Source: Mobilibacterium timonense
GTDB lineage: Bacteria > Bacillota > Clostridia > Peptostreptococcales > Anaerovoracaceae
NCBI RefSeq assembly: GCF_900155555.1
Contig: NZ_FUHN01000008.1
Span: 318,117-382,116 of the forward strand
DNA length: 64,000 bases
Direction: 5' to 3'
Every line of letters begins with the position of its first letter. The first letter of the stretch is position 1. The notes beneath the pieces were generated by a model. That model searched no databases. It was given only the letters and a program-made list of their open reading frames with translations, and was not told where the DNA came from. The translations under genes were made by a program, and so were the position numbers. Shown here in pieces: positions 7,572-16,103 of this stretch.

Positions 7572-9428
7572 CTACCTGTTCTGGTGAGCCTTCTTTCCGG
7601 ATGCCCTCCTTGCCGCAAGGAATAACAGCGCCGCTGCGGAGCCGGCCAGCAGCACCATGTAGTCTCCTGTTTTTCCAGGATCGTATGTCTTCGGCACCGG
7701 AGCCTCGGCCTTTGTGGCCTTTGTCGTTGCGGTCTTGGTGGTCGTCGTATTTCCGGAGTCCGGCTTGTCGGTCGTGTTTGCCGGGACGTTCGGCTTCTCC
7801 TCTTTCTTCTTGGTGTTCGTGACCACGAATCCATCGTCGCGGCCGCCGGTCACCTCTGTGGTGTACCCGTCAGCGCCGTCGGTCTCCATGGTATAAACGA
7901 TGTCTGTGCCATTCTCCTGCTTCTTAAGGTCGGTGAAAGTGTAACTCCAGTTGTTGCCCGGGTTCAGGTCGATCTTGCTCACGACCTTGCCGTTGGCCTT
8001 GAGGTACACGGTCTCAAACTCTTCCATGCCGCCGAACCACTTGCCATTAACGTCGATGGAAATCTTTTCATCCACAGGCTTCGGCTCCTCCTTCTGGACC
8101 TTGGTGGTCTTGGTGGTGTTGCCGCCCACGGAGTTCTTGACGGTGTAGCCCACCGGAACATCACTCATGTCAACGGTGAAACGCACGTATGTGGTGGTGG
8201 ATCCGTCTATCGCCTTGGTGTTGGTGATGTGGATCTTCTGCGGGTCGTCCTTGTCCTGTTTTATGGAAAAGTATTCGTTCTCCTCTGCGCTCAGGAACTT
8301 CACGTGGGAGTCCAGGTCGTCCGTGAGGTTTATCTCGTTCTCGGAAAAACCGTTGCTGTTCCAGAACTTGATTGTATACGTAACGATCTGGTCATCCGGG
8401 TCAGTGGTGATCTCCGTTTTGTCCACGCTCTTCTCTCCGTTGGAGGCGTTGTTGGCGCTGCCCTGGAGAACGTAGCTCTTGTGCTCCTGGTGGACATCTC
8501 CGTTCTCGGTATACGTGATGTTGGCCGTGTTTGTGAACTTGGCGGTGTTAGACCCGGCCGGAACCGTGGCCCAGTAAGTCACCAGGATGTGGTTGCTGAA
8601 GCTGCCCGGATACTTGAACACCAGGTTCTGCTGGTCCATTTCCCATGAGTACAGAGACGGATCTATGGCCTTATGTGAATCCCAGTCTGTGACCTGGATC
8701 CCCTTATCCTTGTCCAGTGTCATTCCATCCGGGATCCTGTCGTTCACTGTCACCTGGGAAATATTTCCTTCTTTCCTGTTGATATAAAGTCTGAACTTAT
8801 AGCTTCCGCCCTTTGTCAGGTCAGCGATGCCGATCTGAGCTGCACTGGACGGATCCGAGTAATCATAGCCACCAAAACTGATGCCAGGGTTGTCAACGGC
8901 GTCCTTCATTATGGTATCGGTGAACTTCCCGCTTCCTCCTGTCGATGAACTCTGAGGAGCCACTGTTATTTTTTTCGAAGCCTCTCCCAGAGATATGTTC
9001 CCTGCCGACGAGGTGTCTTTGCTGACAGCTGTGACGAAGGCGCTGAAGCTGCCGGACAGGCCGCTCTCGATGCCGTCGCCGAAGATGATCTTGTACCTGC
9101 CGCCCCCCAGGTCTTCTTTTCCTGAAAAGTGCTGGCTGTTCAGGGAAAAGCTGACTTTTGACGCGATGTCTTCCGGAATAGTGACGATGGCGTAATCACC
9201 AGGGTGGATGGATCCCCGGTCAATGGTGTATTTAAAAGACACTATGGATGTGACTCCTGCCTCCCAGGTGTCGTTGGTCACGGATATCTGGGCGTGAACA
9301 TGTGATGTTGCGTCGCTGCCGCCTGCCTCTGCAAAAGCCTGCCCCGGCAGGAGCATGGTGACGGCCGTGAGGAAAGCCACAAAAGCCGCTGCCACTCTGC
9401 GCTTGATGGTACTACGTCTGATAAGCAT
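7572..9428 (-). CDS. Sorted surface protein with adhesin-like and Cna-B domains
   Basis: Secreted, wall- or membrane-anchored protein of about 618 residues. A basic start (RRSTIKRR) and hydrophobic helix ending in QAFAEA form the signal peptide. Three beta-rich modules resembling collagen- or fibrinogen-binding adhesin folds follow, then a Cna-B-like module (about residues 455-545, ISIDVNGKWFGG), a Thr/Lys/Ala linker, and a C-terminal anchor PGKTGDYMVLLAG, hydrophobic helix and basic tail. The anchor has KTGD but no LPxTG. Start choice: ATG at 9428; TTG at 9434 has better spacing to AAAGGA and is a real alternative. Single gene with its own promoter and terminator. Confidence 0.82.
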   Translation of the reverse strand: MLIRRSTIKRRVAAAFVAFLTAVTMLLPGQAFAEAGGSDATSHVHAQISVTNDTWEAGVTSIVSFKYTIDRGSIHPGDYAIVTIPEDIASKVSFSLNSQHFSGKEDLGGGRYKIIFGDGIESGLSGSFSAFVTAVSKDTSSAGNISLGEASKKITVAPQSSSTGGSGKFTDTIMKDAVDNPGISFGGYDYSDPSSAAQIGIADLTKGGSYKFRLYINRKEGNISQVTVNDRIPDGMTLDKDKGIQVTDWDSHKAIDPSLYSWEMDQQNLVFKYPGSFSNHILVTYWATVPAGSNTAKFTNTANITYTENGDVHQEHKSYVLQGSANNASNGEKSVDKTEITTDPDDQIVTYTIKFWNSNGFSENEINLTDDLDSHVKFLSAEENEYFSIKQDKDDPQKIHITNTKAIDGSTTTYVRFTVDMSDVPVGYTVKNSVGGNTTKTTKVQKEEPKPVDEKISIDVNGKWFGGMEEFETVYLKANGKVVSKIDLNPGNNWSYTFTDLKKQENGTDIVYTMETDGADGYTTEVTGGRDDGFVVTNTKKKEEKPNVPANTTDKPDSGNTTTTKTATTKATKAEAPVPKTYDPGKTGDYMVLLAGSAAALLFLAARRASGKKAHQNR

Positions 9429-9489
9429 CTCCAATTCTGATCCTTTCAAATAACATCAGGTATTTACTATTTCTATGCAAACCTTTCAT

Positions 9490-9517
9490 AGTATAACGCA
9501 AATCTTAAAATTCACAA
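9490..9517 (-). promoter_or_regulatory. Promoter of the 7572-9428 surface protein gene
   Basis: TTGTGA (9512-9517) and TATACT (9490-9495) with a 16-bp spacer, about 60 nt before the start codon. The remaining stretch to 9713 shows no gene or clear structure. Confidence 0.65.
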
Positions 9518-9713
9518 GCGCATAATTATAAAATATACATCATTTATACAAAGTCACATGCGCGGATCAACATCTGAGTTTATTTGAAATTTGAGACCAG
9601 TCCCGCGGAAAATCTTCGGTTATCCTTCTCTAACCTAATATACATTTCCCAGTCTCACTGAGCGCAGGAGATCCACCTCCAGACCGCCACCTGACACTGT
9701 GACACCCCGACAC

Positions 9714-10238
9714 TTAGATCGAAAACACCCGTCCTTCTTTTCTCGGACCTGCCGGCGGGATCTCCCCCTCCGGGAAGCCTACCACCACGCTGTCGACGCA
9801 CTCGTAGGCATCGCCGTCGATGCCGGACTTCTTGAGGAGCTCTTTTCCCTCTGGAGTCTCAAACTGCTCCTTGCCCCTGTGGATCCAGCAGGTGCCAAGG
9901 CCCAGGGACGCCGCCTCGTTCATCATATTGGACAGTACGCTGCAGCCATCATGGATGCCGGTGCGGGCACCCCTCCTGGAAAAAATGCAAAGCACCGCCG
10001 GCGCTCCGTAGAAGCCATCGAATCCTTCCCGGCCCATGAGCTTCCCGTTGATCTGCCCCAGTTCTCTCACGGCAGAGGGCTCGGTGATCTTCAATATCAG
10101 AGTCTCCTGGCGGTTCATCCCGGTAGGAGCGTAGAGCCCGGCCTGGATGATCTCCTCCATGAGGTCTTCCGGAACAGGTTCTTCCTTGTACTTGCGGACG
10201 GAGCGCCGCCCCTTCAAAACATCTAAAATATCATGCAT
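9714..10238 (-). CDS. Nitroreductase family protein
   Basis: FMN-dependent NAD(P)H oxidoreductase of the nitroreductase fold, 174 residues, a normal length for the short members. The N-terminal GRRSVRKY near residue 10 binds the FMN phosphate, APTGMNRQ near 38-45 is the second conserved loop, and GLGTCWI near 110 lies in the core. The natural substrate cannot be read from sequence. The start at 10238 follows AAAGGAGA at ideal spacing; the frame is open further upstream without a binding site. A TATAAT -10 box lies at 10273-10278 with a poor -35. Confidence 0.88.
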   Translation of the reverse strand: MHDILDVLKGRRSVRKYKEEPVPEDLMEEIIQAGLYAPTGMNRQETLILKITEPSAVRELGQINGKLMGREGFDGFYGAPAVLCIFSRRGARTGIHDGCSVLSNMMNEAASLGLGTCWIHRGKEQFETPEGKELLKKSGIDGDAYECVDSVVVGFPEGEIPPAGPRKEGRVFSI

Positions 10239-10384
10239 ATCCAAGTCTCCTTTCTTTTTCTCTGTTCCGTTGATTATAACCCCGGCGGCGGGAAATTGCG
10301 CGGCCGCAGCAGGAACTTTGGGTGGCGGTATGGAAAAAAAACAAGATGCTGTCTGGGAGGCTGCAACGGCCAACAGGGCGCGGC

Positions 10385-10441
10385 TGGAAACAGAAAACAG
10401 GCCGCCGCACTTTCTCTCTCAAAATGCGACAGCCTGTTTCC
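10385..10441 (-). other. Long imperfect hairpin between the DUF488 and nitroreductase genes
   Basis: TGGAAACAG (10385-10393) pairs with CTGTTTCCA (10433-10441). Inside, AACAGGC/GCCTGTT and a CGCA/TGCG segment offer further pairing. It lies about 50 nt after the DUF488 stop. The T-run expected of a terminator is missing, so its role is open. No gene is seen in 10279-10492. Confidence 0.45.
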
Positions 10442-10492
10442 AAATCGATCATTTCAGGTCGTCATCGTGATCTGTTGTGATTCCAGAATGTG

Positions 10493-10840
10493 TCAGTCCA
10501 GCAGACACCACTCGCGGAGGACGACGGCGTTGTTTTCTTCAGGGTTTTTCGAGGAAAAAAGGAATGTCACTCTGCCCCAGCTTCGAACATGCTCCAGAAA
10601 TTCCGGGGCGCAGGGATTACGATCCAGTTCCCTTGTGTACTCCCGGGCGAACTCAATGAAGTCCATGCCTCCCTTGTGGTATCTGGTCCGCAGCTCCCTG
10701 GACGGAGCGATCTCCTTGCACCACACATCTATACCGGCTTTTTCCTTTGAGATCCCCCGTGGCCAGAGGCGGTCCACAAGGATCCGCTTTCCGTCCCCGG
10801 GTTCAGCCTCTTCGTAGATGCGCTTGATCTCTATTTCCAT
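10493..10840 (-). CDS. DUF488 family protein
   Basis: A 115-residue protein of the YeaO-like DUF488 family. Hallmarks are KRIYEEAEPGDGKRILVDRLWPRG at the N-terminus (shown here in two parts: KRIYEEAEPGDG and ILVDRLWPRGISKE), the WCKEIAPS segment and an F-x2-EY-x2-EL helix near residue 62. The biochemical function of the family is not settled. The ATG at 10840 follows GGAGAGGG. It stands alone between hcp and the nitroreductase, on the same strand; co-transcription with hcp is possible, but the gap is short and no terminator is evident. Confidence 0.85.
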   Translation of the reverse strand: MEIEIKRIYEEAEPGDGKRILVDRLWPRGISKEKAGIDVWCKEIAPSRELRTRYHKGGMDFIEFAREYTRELDRNPCAPEFLEHVRSWGRVTFLFSSKNPEENNAVVLREWCLLD

Positions 10841-10915
10841 AAACCCTCTCCTGACTTGCTCAAACGTGTTACCGGCATCTCCCGGCGTATCCCGGTACCT
10901 CGTCTTATCTCTCCA

Positions 10916-12553
10916 CTAGTTCAGGAACAGCTTCAGGTCGTCGTCAACTGTGCCGATACCCGCGATGCCGAAGTTCTCTACCAGTACGTTTGCAACATTT
11001 GGTGAGAGGAATGCAGGCAGTGTAGGTCCGAGGTGGATATTCTTCACTCCCAGGCTCAGGAGAGCCAGGAGCACGATCACTGCCTTCTGCTCATACCATG
11101 CGATGTTGTACGCGATAGGGAGCTCGTTCACGTCGTCCAGTCCGAAGATCTCCTTGAGCTTCAGGGCGATGAGGGCCAGAGAATAGGAGTCGTTGCACTG
11201 TCCGGCATCCAGAACTCTCGGAATACCGTTGATGTCTCCCAGGTTCAGTTTGTTGTACTTGTACTTCGCGCATCCTGCTGTGAGGATCACGGTGTCCTTT
11301 GGCAGCGCCTTCGCAAACTCTGTATAGTACTCCCTGCTCTTCATGCGGCCGTCGCAGCCCGCCATTACGAAGAACTTTTTTATAGCTCCGGACTTGACCG
11401 CGTCCACTACCTGATCTGCCAGGGCGAAAACCTGCTCGTGGGCGAACCCGCCGACGATGCTTCCGGTCTCGATCTCGGTAGGAGCCGGACATGTCTTAGC
11501 CTGCTCAATGATGGCGCTGAAGTCCTTTTCCTTGCCATACTCACCGTCGATGTGCCTGCATCCAGGGTATCCCGCAGCGCCTGTCGTCCAGAGGCGGTCT
11601 TTGTAGCTGTCCTTAGGAGGCACGATGCAGTTGGTGGTCATGAGGATAGGTCCGTTGAAGCTCTCGAACTCCTCCTTCTGCTTCCACCACGCGTTTCCGT
11701 AGTTGCCTGCGAAGTTGTCGTATTTCTTGAAGAATGGATAGTAGTGGGCAGGCAGCATCTCGGAGTGTGTGTACACGTCTACGCCTGTGCCCTTTGTCTG
11801 CTCCAGCAGCATCTCCAGGTCCTTCAGGTCGTGGCCGGAGATGAGGATGCCAGGGTTCTTTCTCACGCCGATGTCTACTGTTGTGATCTCAGGGTTTCCG
11901 TATGCCTCTGTGTTGGCCTTATCCAGGAGAGCCATGCCCTGAACGCCGTACTTTCCGGTCTCCAGAGTCAGGGCTACCAGGTCGTCAACGGTGAGGCTGT
12001 CGTCCAGTGTTGCTGCCAGGGCTCTCTGCATGAATGCGTCTACATCAGCATCGTCCTGCAGGAGAGCGTTAGCGTGCTTGGAGTACGCAGCCAGTCCCTT
12101 CAGTCCGTAGGTGATCAGCTCTCTCAGGGAGCGGATGTCCTCGTCCTTTGTGGCCAGAACGCCTACGTTCTTAGCCGCTGCGCCGTACTCATCTCTGGAA
12201 ACACTCCACTTCGCTGCTGCAGGGAGCCCGGAAGCATCCTTTACCTGTGAGAGAAGCTCAGCCTTTGTGTTGAGGGTCATCTCAACTCTGTCCGCGATGG
12301 CCTCAAGGTCGAAGTTCGCGTTGGTGATAGTGGTGAAAAGGTTTACCGAAACCAGGTGGTTTACGTCTTCTGCAACGGTCGTCCCTTCAGCTCTGAGCTG
12401 TGTGGTCACTGCAGAAAGGCCCTTTGTAACATAGATGAGCAGGTCCTGCATGGCTGCCACGTCAGGGGTCTTACCGCACACGCCCCTTACTGTACATCCC
12501 TTGCATCCCGCCGTCTCCTGGCACTGATAACAAAACATTTTTGCATTTTCCAT
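10916..12553 (-). CDS. hcp: Hybrid-cluster protein / hydroxylamine reductase
   Basis: Contains a cubane cluster and the hybrid Fe-S-O cluster, and is implicated in nitric oxide and hydroxylamine detoxification in anaerobes. The N-terminal cysteines C8, C11, C20 and C26 follow the C-x2-C-x8-C-x5-C spacing of class I proteins with a [4Fe-4S] cluster. Later conserved segments include [31 protein letters not shown] and GQCNDSYS, which carry hybrid-cluster ligands. At 545 residues it is full length. The ATG at 12553 follows AGGAGGATC. No associated hcr reductase gene is next to it. Confidence 0.95.
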   Translation of the reverse strand: MENAKMFCYQCQETAGCKGCTVRGVCGKTPDVAAMQDLLIYVTKGLSAVTTQLRAEGTTVAEDVNHLVSVNLFTTITNANFDLEAIADRVEMTLNTKAELLSQVKDASGLPAAAKWSVSRDEYGAAAKNVGVLATKDEDIRSLRELITYGLKGLAAYSKHANALLQDDADVDAFMQRALAATLDDSLTVDDLVALTLETGKYGVQGMALLDKANTEAYGNPEITTVDIGVRKNPGILISGHDLKDLEMLLEQTKGTGVDVYTHSEMLPAHYYPFFKKYDNFAGNYGNAWWKQKEEFESFNGPILMTTNCIVPPKDSYKDRLWTTGAAGYPGCRHIDGEYGKEKDFSAIIEQAKTCPAPTEIETGSIVGGFAHEQVFALADQVVDAVKSGAIKKFFVMAGCDGRMKSREYYTEFAKALPKDTVILTAGCAKYKYNKLNLGDINGIPRVLDAGQCNDSYSLALIALKLKEIFGLDDVNELPIAYNIAWYEQKAVIVLLALLSLGVKNIHLGPTLPAFLSPNVANVLVENFGIAGIGTVDDDLKLFLN

Positions 12554-12667
12554 TGTTGGATCCTCCTGTTCATCGAGAACTGTTATTACCTTTGATCAAC
12601 TTCCGGAGACCGTGCTGTTTCTGTGGCCGTCGGCGCACCCGGAATCTGTGCTCTGTTTTCCTTACAG

Positions 12668-12680
12668 CTGTATTCTACAG
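12668..12680. promoter_or_regulatory. Operator-like palindrome upstream of hcp
   Basis: CTGTA-TTC-TACAG is a perfect 5-bp-arm palindrome 115 nt before the hcp start. Read on the minus strand it contains TAGAAT, a possible -10 box, though no good -35 lies 17 bp upstream. Confidence 0.35.
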
Positions 12681-12691
12681 CAGGACAAAAA

Positions 12692-12722
12692 AACATCCCG
12701 TTGGAAATCCAACGGAATGTTA
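12692..12722. terminator. Bidirectional terminator-like hairpin upstream of hcp
   Basis: AACATCCCGTTGGA pairs with TCCAACGGAATGTT around an AA centre, with one mismatch. It is flanked by seven A (T-run on the minus strand) and by TATTATTTTT on the plus strand. It separates hcp from the decayed region upstream. Confidence 0.75.
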
Positions 12723-12749
12723 TTATTTTTCGCTATTTATTTGATCGGC

Positions 12750-12880
12750 TCGATAGATCCCAGGGAACAATCCGCCGCAGCATAGATTAACCTTGTCCAA
12801 CGGGTGAAACAGCACCTCGCCGCTCACCACGTTCACGCATATATTCCCTTTCGAAGGCTTTATTCATATTGCAGTACGCC
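12750..12880 (-). pseudogene. Fragment of a second msrB copy
   Basis: Translating the minus strand gives [16 protein letters not shown] then HPLDKVNLCCG, closely matching [16 protein letters not shown] and [11 protein letters not shown] of the intact MsrB at 13425-13853. The DNA shares a 22-bp identical block (near 12811 and 13709). There is no start codon or active-site Cys region, and frame continuity is lost upstream. A degenerate remnant about 900 bp from the intact gene. Confidence 0.75.
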
Positions 12881-12895
12881 TGAGCACACACTATT

Positions 12896-13009
12896 TTATT
12901 TATCTGAAAAGTCTTCCGTCTGACTTAACTGCTCGTGAACATCACGTCCATGATACATAATCCGCAGATCTCTTCTAGCTTCTGCTGTATACATCACTTT
13001 ATACTTCAT
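12896..13009 (-). pseudogene. Internally deleted RelE/ParE-type toxin
   Basis: A 37-codon ORF whose ATG overlaps the antitoxin stop (ATGA). The first 16 residues, MKYKVMYTAEARRDLR, match the start of RelE/ParE toxins. The remainder, IMYHGRDVHEQLSQTEDF, matches their last beta strand and tail. The 50-60 residues in between, with the core and catalytic residues, are missing, and the junction is in frame. A full-length toxin is about 90-100 residues. The product should be non-toxic. Confidence 0.75.
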
Positions 13010-13314
13010 AAACCGAATTCCCGTTTCATTGCTGCTTCAACTTCATCTGCTGAGTAAACTCTGCCAGCACAAATATCTTTCGTGCCTTTTTCTATTTCTG
13101 CATCAAACTGTTCCTTTGTAAGAGAGCCATATGCAACAGGTTCCTCATAAGCCGGAAGTTTCATTTCAAAAGGAATCCCTCCCTGGAGTACAATCTGTCT
13201 CAGAAACATTCCTACTGCATTGGACATCGGAATGCCAAGTCGATCAAGCACTTGCTCTGCCTGTTCTTTCACCTCAGGCTCAACACGTGCAAATACATTT
13301 GCTGTTCTTGCCAT
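13006..13314 (-). CDS. RelB/DinJ-family antitoxin
   Basis: A 102-residue antitoxin with an N-terminal ribbon-helix-helix domain: MARTANVFARVEPEVKEQAE then a helix with LGIPMSNAVGMFLRQIV, the classic DinJ signature. The C-terminal half (GSLTKEQFDAEIEKG) would neutralise the toxin. The ATG at 13314 is preferred because GAGGAGG lies 8 nt before it; the ATG at 13320 is only 2 nt from that site. It overlaps the toxin remnant by 4 nt. An inverted repeat over its promoter fits autoregulation. Confidence 0.88.
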   Translation of the reverse strand: MARTANVFARVEPEVKEQAEQVLDRLGIPMSNAVGMFLRQIVLQGGIPFEMKLPAYEEPVAYGSLTKEQFDAEIEKGTKDICAGRVYSADEVEAAMKREFGL

Positions 13315-13339
13315 AGACATCGCCTCCTCTTTTTTCTCC

Positions 13340-13381
13340 ATTATATTTCGTCTGATTGCAAATCGCATTCAGTTCGCAATC
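13340..13381 (-). promoter_or_regulatory. Antitoxin promoter and operator-like inverted repeat
   Basis: TATAAT (minus strand) lies at 13340-13345. GATTGCAAA (13354-13362) and TTCGCAATC (13373-13381) form an inverted repeat with 8 of 9 pairs matching, flanking the -35 position. RelB/DinJ-type antitoxins usually repress their own promoter through such sites. Confidence 0.55.
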
Positions 13382-13424
13382 TTTATCGTTTCTGCACTTA
13401 CAGTAGGCAGATGGGAAATGAAGA

Positions 13425-13853
13425 TCAGTCAAAAAGCTTCCTGTACTCTCCGTACCCCTGCTCTTCCATTTCGTCATACGGCACGAATCTCAACGCGGCA
13501 GAATTGATGCAATACCTAAGGCCTCCCGTTTCCTCTGGCCCGTCCGGAAAAACGTGCCCCAGATGAGAGCCTGCCTCTGCGCTCCGGACCTCTATGCGGA
13601 TCATGCCGAAGGACGTATCTGTTTTTTCCTTAAGTGCGTCCTCCGCCACTGGCCTGGAAAAAGCCGGCCAGCCGCAGCCCGAATCGAACTTGTCCAGAGA
13701 TGAAAAGAGCACCTCGCCGCTCACCACGTCCACGTATATCCCCTTTTCAAAGAAGTCATCATACTCCCCGGAAAAAGGCCTCTCTGTGGCGCCATGCTGC
13801 GTGACCTGGAAAGCCAGGTCGCCTATTCGTTTCCTGAGATCATTGTCGTTCAT
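13425..13853 (-). CDS. msrB: Peptide-methionine (R)-S-oxide reductase
   Basis: Reduces methionine-R-sulfoxide in proteins. The 142 residues carry the MsrB core: [12 protein letters not shown] near 58-69, [13 protein letters not shown] near 92-104 and the active-site Cys in [11 protein letters not shown] near 116. The zinc-binding CxxC pairs found in many MsrB proteins are absent, as in one known subgroup. It stands alone, without a fused MsrA. The ATG at 13853 is preceded by GGGGTGA. Confidence 0.93.
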   Translation of the reverse strand: MNDNDLRKRIGDLAFQVTQHGATERPFSGEYDDFFEKGIYVDVVSGEVLFSSLDKFDSGCGWPAFSRPVAEDALKEKTDTSFGMIRIEVRSAEAGSHLGHVFPDGPEETGGLRYCINSAALRFVPYDEMEEQGYGEYRKLFD

Positions 13854-14054
13854 AACTTCACCCCTTTTCCTGATGCAGAGAATACCTTAACCCAGATCAG
13901 AGATCCAGGCTTCCCGGGTCCAACATAAAATCCATTGCTCCGATCACCAATATACCATCATCTGTCCGCCATAGTCTAATGAAGATTTTTGCCATATCTG
14001 GCATTTTTCTTCAGTACAGAAACAGCAATTGCAAGAATCATGCTTGTGATCTAC

Positions 14055-14094
14055 CAAAAAGCACTCCCTCTCAGACCGCTTCTGAAAGGGAGTA
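14055..14094 (-). terminator. Terminator of the lysS operon
   Basis: Minus strand: ACTCCCTTTCAGA pairs with TCTGAGAGGGAGT around AGCGG, followed by GCTTTTTGG. It lies 36 nt after the lysS stop. The rest of 13854-14054 shows no gene. Confidence 0.85.
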
Positions 14095-14129
14095 CCTCTT
14101 ATCATCTGTATTATTCTATTATCCTTGTC

Positions 14130-16064
14130 TTAGTACAGCTTCGCTCCCGCCGGTATGTGGTCGTCCAGCAGTATGAAGTCCAGGTGCTCTTCGCCCTGGT
14201 ACTGGCACACCATAGAGCAAAGCATGCCGCAGGAATCGATGCCCATCATCTTCCTCGGCGGGAGGTTCGTGATGGCAAGGGCGGTCTTGCCCGCCAGCTC
14301 CTCCGGCTCGTAGTACATGTGGATGCCGCTGAGGATGACTCTGTCCTCTCCGGATCCGTCATTCACCACGAACTTCAGCAACTTGCTGCTCTTAGGCACG
14401 GCCTCGCAGGACTTGATCTTCACTGCCCTGAAGTCGCACTTGCTGAAGGTGTCGAAATCCACCATGTCCTGGAATAGCGGCTCCACCTGGACCTTGGAGA
14501 GATCCAGATCCACCTTTTCCTTAGGAGCCTTCATGCCCTCAGGCTTCATCGTCGGGAAGAGGATCACGTCCCTGATCGAAGGCTGGTCGGTGATCAGCAT
14601 GATCAGCCTGTCCACGCCGATCCCGAGTCCGCCCGTAGGAGGCAGGCCGACCTCGATGGCGTTCACGAAGTCCATGTCCATCGGATGGGCCTCGTCGTCT
14701 CCCGCTTCTCTTTCTCTCTGCTGCTCGGCGAAGCGCTCGTACTGGTCGATAGGGTCGTTGAGCTCGGAAAAGGCGTTGCCCAGCTCCCATCCGTTTATGT
14801 AGGCCTCGAAGCGGCGGGTGATGCGCGGATCGTGAGGATCCTTCTTGGCCAGCGGGGATATCTCCACCGGATGTCCCGTGAGGAAAACAGGTCCGTCCAT
14901 CAGACCCGGAACGTCCTCACAGTAGTCGTCGAACATCTCTGCGATGATCTTTCCGCGTGTCCACTTGTTTACATCTTCCGGATCCATTCCGTATTCGATG
15001 GCGGCCTTTCTGGCCTCCTCGTCGGTATCGATCCTGTCAAAAGGAATTCCCGTCACCTTCTGAACGGTCTCGGTCATGTCGATCTTGTTCCACGGCGGAG
15101 TCACGTCGAACTCCTTGCCCTGATACTTGATGATCGGTGAGCCGTTGATCTCCATCGCGGACTTGTACACGATCTGCTCAGTGATGTCCATCATGTTGTC
15201 CAGATTGCCGTAGGCCATATAGCACTCCATGGAGGTGTACTCAGGGTTGTGGCGCTGGTCCATTCCCTCGTTTCTGAAGCACTGTCCCAGCTCGTAGACT
15301 CTGTCCATTCCTCCCACGATGCAGCGCTTCAGGTAAAGCTCTGTGGCGATCCTCAGGTACATGTCGATGTCCAGGGTGTTGTGGTGGGTGATGAAAGGAC
15401 GGGCCGCGGCTCCTCCTGCTATGGTCTGGAGTATAGGGGTCCTTACCTCCAGGAATCCGTAGTCCTCCTCCAGCACCTGCCTGATGATGTGCTCGATGCG
15501 GGACCTCTTCACGAATGTGTCCCTCACCTCGCTGTTCATGATCAGGTCGACGTAACGCTGGCGGTATCTGAGATCCGGGTCCTTCAGGCCGCTCCACTTG
15601 TCAGGGAGAACCTGGATGGACTTGGTGAGCAGAGTGAGCTCATTTGTGTGGACGGATATTTCTCCGGTCTTCGTCTTGAAGACGATGCCCTTGATGCCCA
15701 CTATGTCTCCGATGTCGTAGGTCTTGAAGAGCCTGTACTCCTCCTGGCCGATATCGTCTCTCCTGACGTAGCACTGGATCCTGCCCTGCTTGTCCTGGAG
15801 GTCAAAGAAGGCTGCTTTTCCCATGACCCTCTTGGTCATTATCCTTCCGGCGATGGCCACTTCCTCTCCGTCCATGGCCTCAAAGTTGTCCTTGATGTCA
15901 CCGCTGTGGGCGGTCACGTCGTAAGTCTCGTGTACGAAAGGGTCACGGCCCATCTCCTGGAGATTCTTCAGCTTCTCCCTGCGGATCTTCCTCTGCTCGC
16001 TGAGGTCCTCTGCGGTCATCTCGCGGTCTTCAACAGGAGCCTTCTGTCCATTATCCTTGCTCAT
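14130..16064 (-). CDS. lysS: Class II lysyl-tRNA synthetase with C-terminal tRNA-binding domain
   Basis: Charges tRNA-Lys. An N-terminal OB anticodon-binding domain (about 60-160, IAGRIMTKRVMGKAAF) precedes the class II catalytic domain with motif 2 FRNEGMDQRHNPEY and motif 3 GLGIGVDRLIML. Unlike standard LysS of about 500 residues, it continues with a Trbp111/EMAPII-like domain from about residue 535 (FDTFSKCDFRAVKI, ending GAKLY) of the kind found at the end of many MetRS. Last gene of the seven-gene operon; the ATG at 16064 follows GGAAAGGA. Confidence 0.95.
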   Translation of the reverse strand: MSKDNGQKAPVEDREMTAEDLSEQRKIRREKLKNLQEMGRDPFVHETYDVTAHSGDIKDNFEAMDGEEVAIAGRIMTKRVMGKAAFFDLQDKQGRIQCYVRRDDIGQEEYRLFKTYDIGDIVGIKGIVFKTKTGEISVHTNELTLLTKSIQVLPDKWSGLKDPDLRYRQRYVDLIMNSEVRDTFVKRSRIEHIIRQVLEEDYGFLEVRTPILQTIAGGAAARPFITHHNTLDIDMYLRIATELYLKRCIVGGMDRVYELGQCFRNEGMDQRHNPEYTSMECYMAYGNLDNMMDITEQIVYKSAMEINGSPIIKYQGKEFDVTPPWNKIDMTETVQKVTGIPFDRIDTDEEARKAAIEYGMDPEDVNKWTRGKIIAEMFDDYCEDVPGLMDGPVFLTGHPVEISPLAKKDPHDPRITRRFEAYINGWELGNAFSELNDPIDQYERFAEQQREREAGDDEAHPMDMDFVNAIEVGLPPTGGLGIGVDRLIMLITDQPSIRDVILFPTMKPEGMKAPKEKVDLDLSKVQVEPLFQDMVDFDTFSKCDFRAVKIKSCEAVPKSSKLLKFVVNDGSGEDRVILSGIHMYYEPEELAGKTALAITNLPPRKMMGIDSCGMLCSMVCQYQGEEHLDFILLDDHIPAGAKLY

Positions 16065-16103
16065 TAAAATTCCTTTCCTGTTTTTTCTGTTATAACTGAA
16101 AGC

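Noticed and set aside
7256-7834. N-terminal extension of the CCA enzyme frame
   Set aside because: It crosses the 37-bp repeats, the surface-protein terminator and that gene's 3' end; the MNDPAMEK start has a good ribosome binding site.
12609-12620. TTGATCAA upstream of hcp as an FNR box
   Set aside because: The FNR/CRP-type box needs four bases between TTGAT and ATCAA; here the halves overlap.
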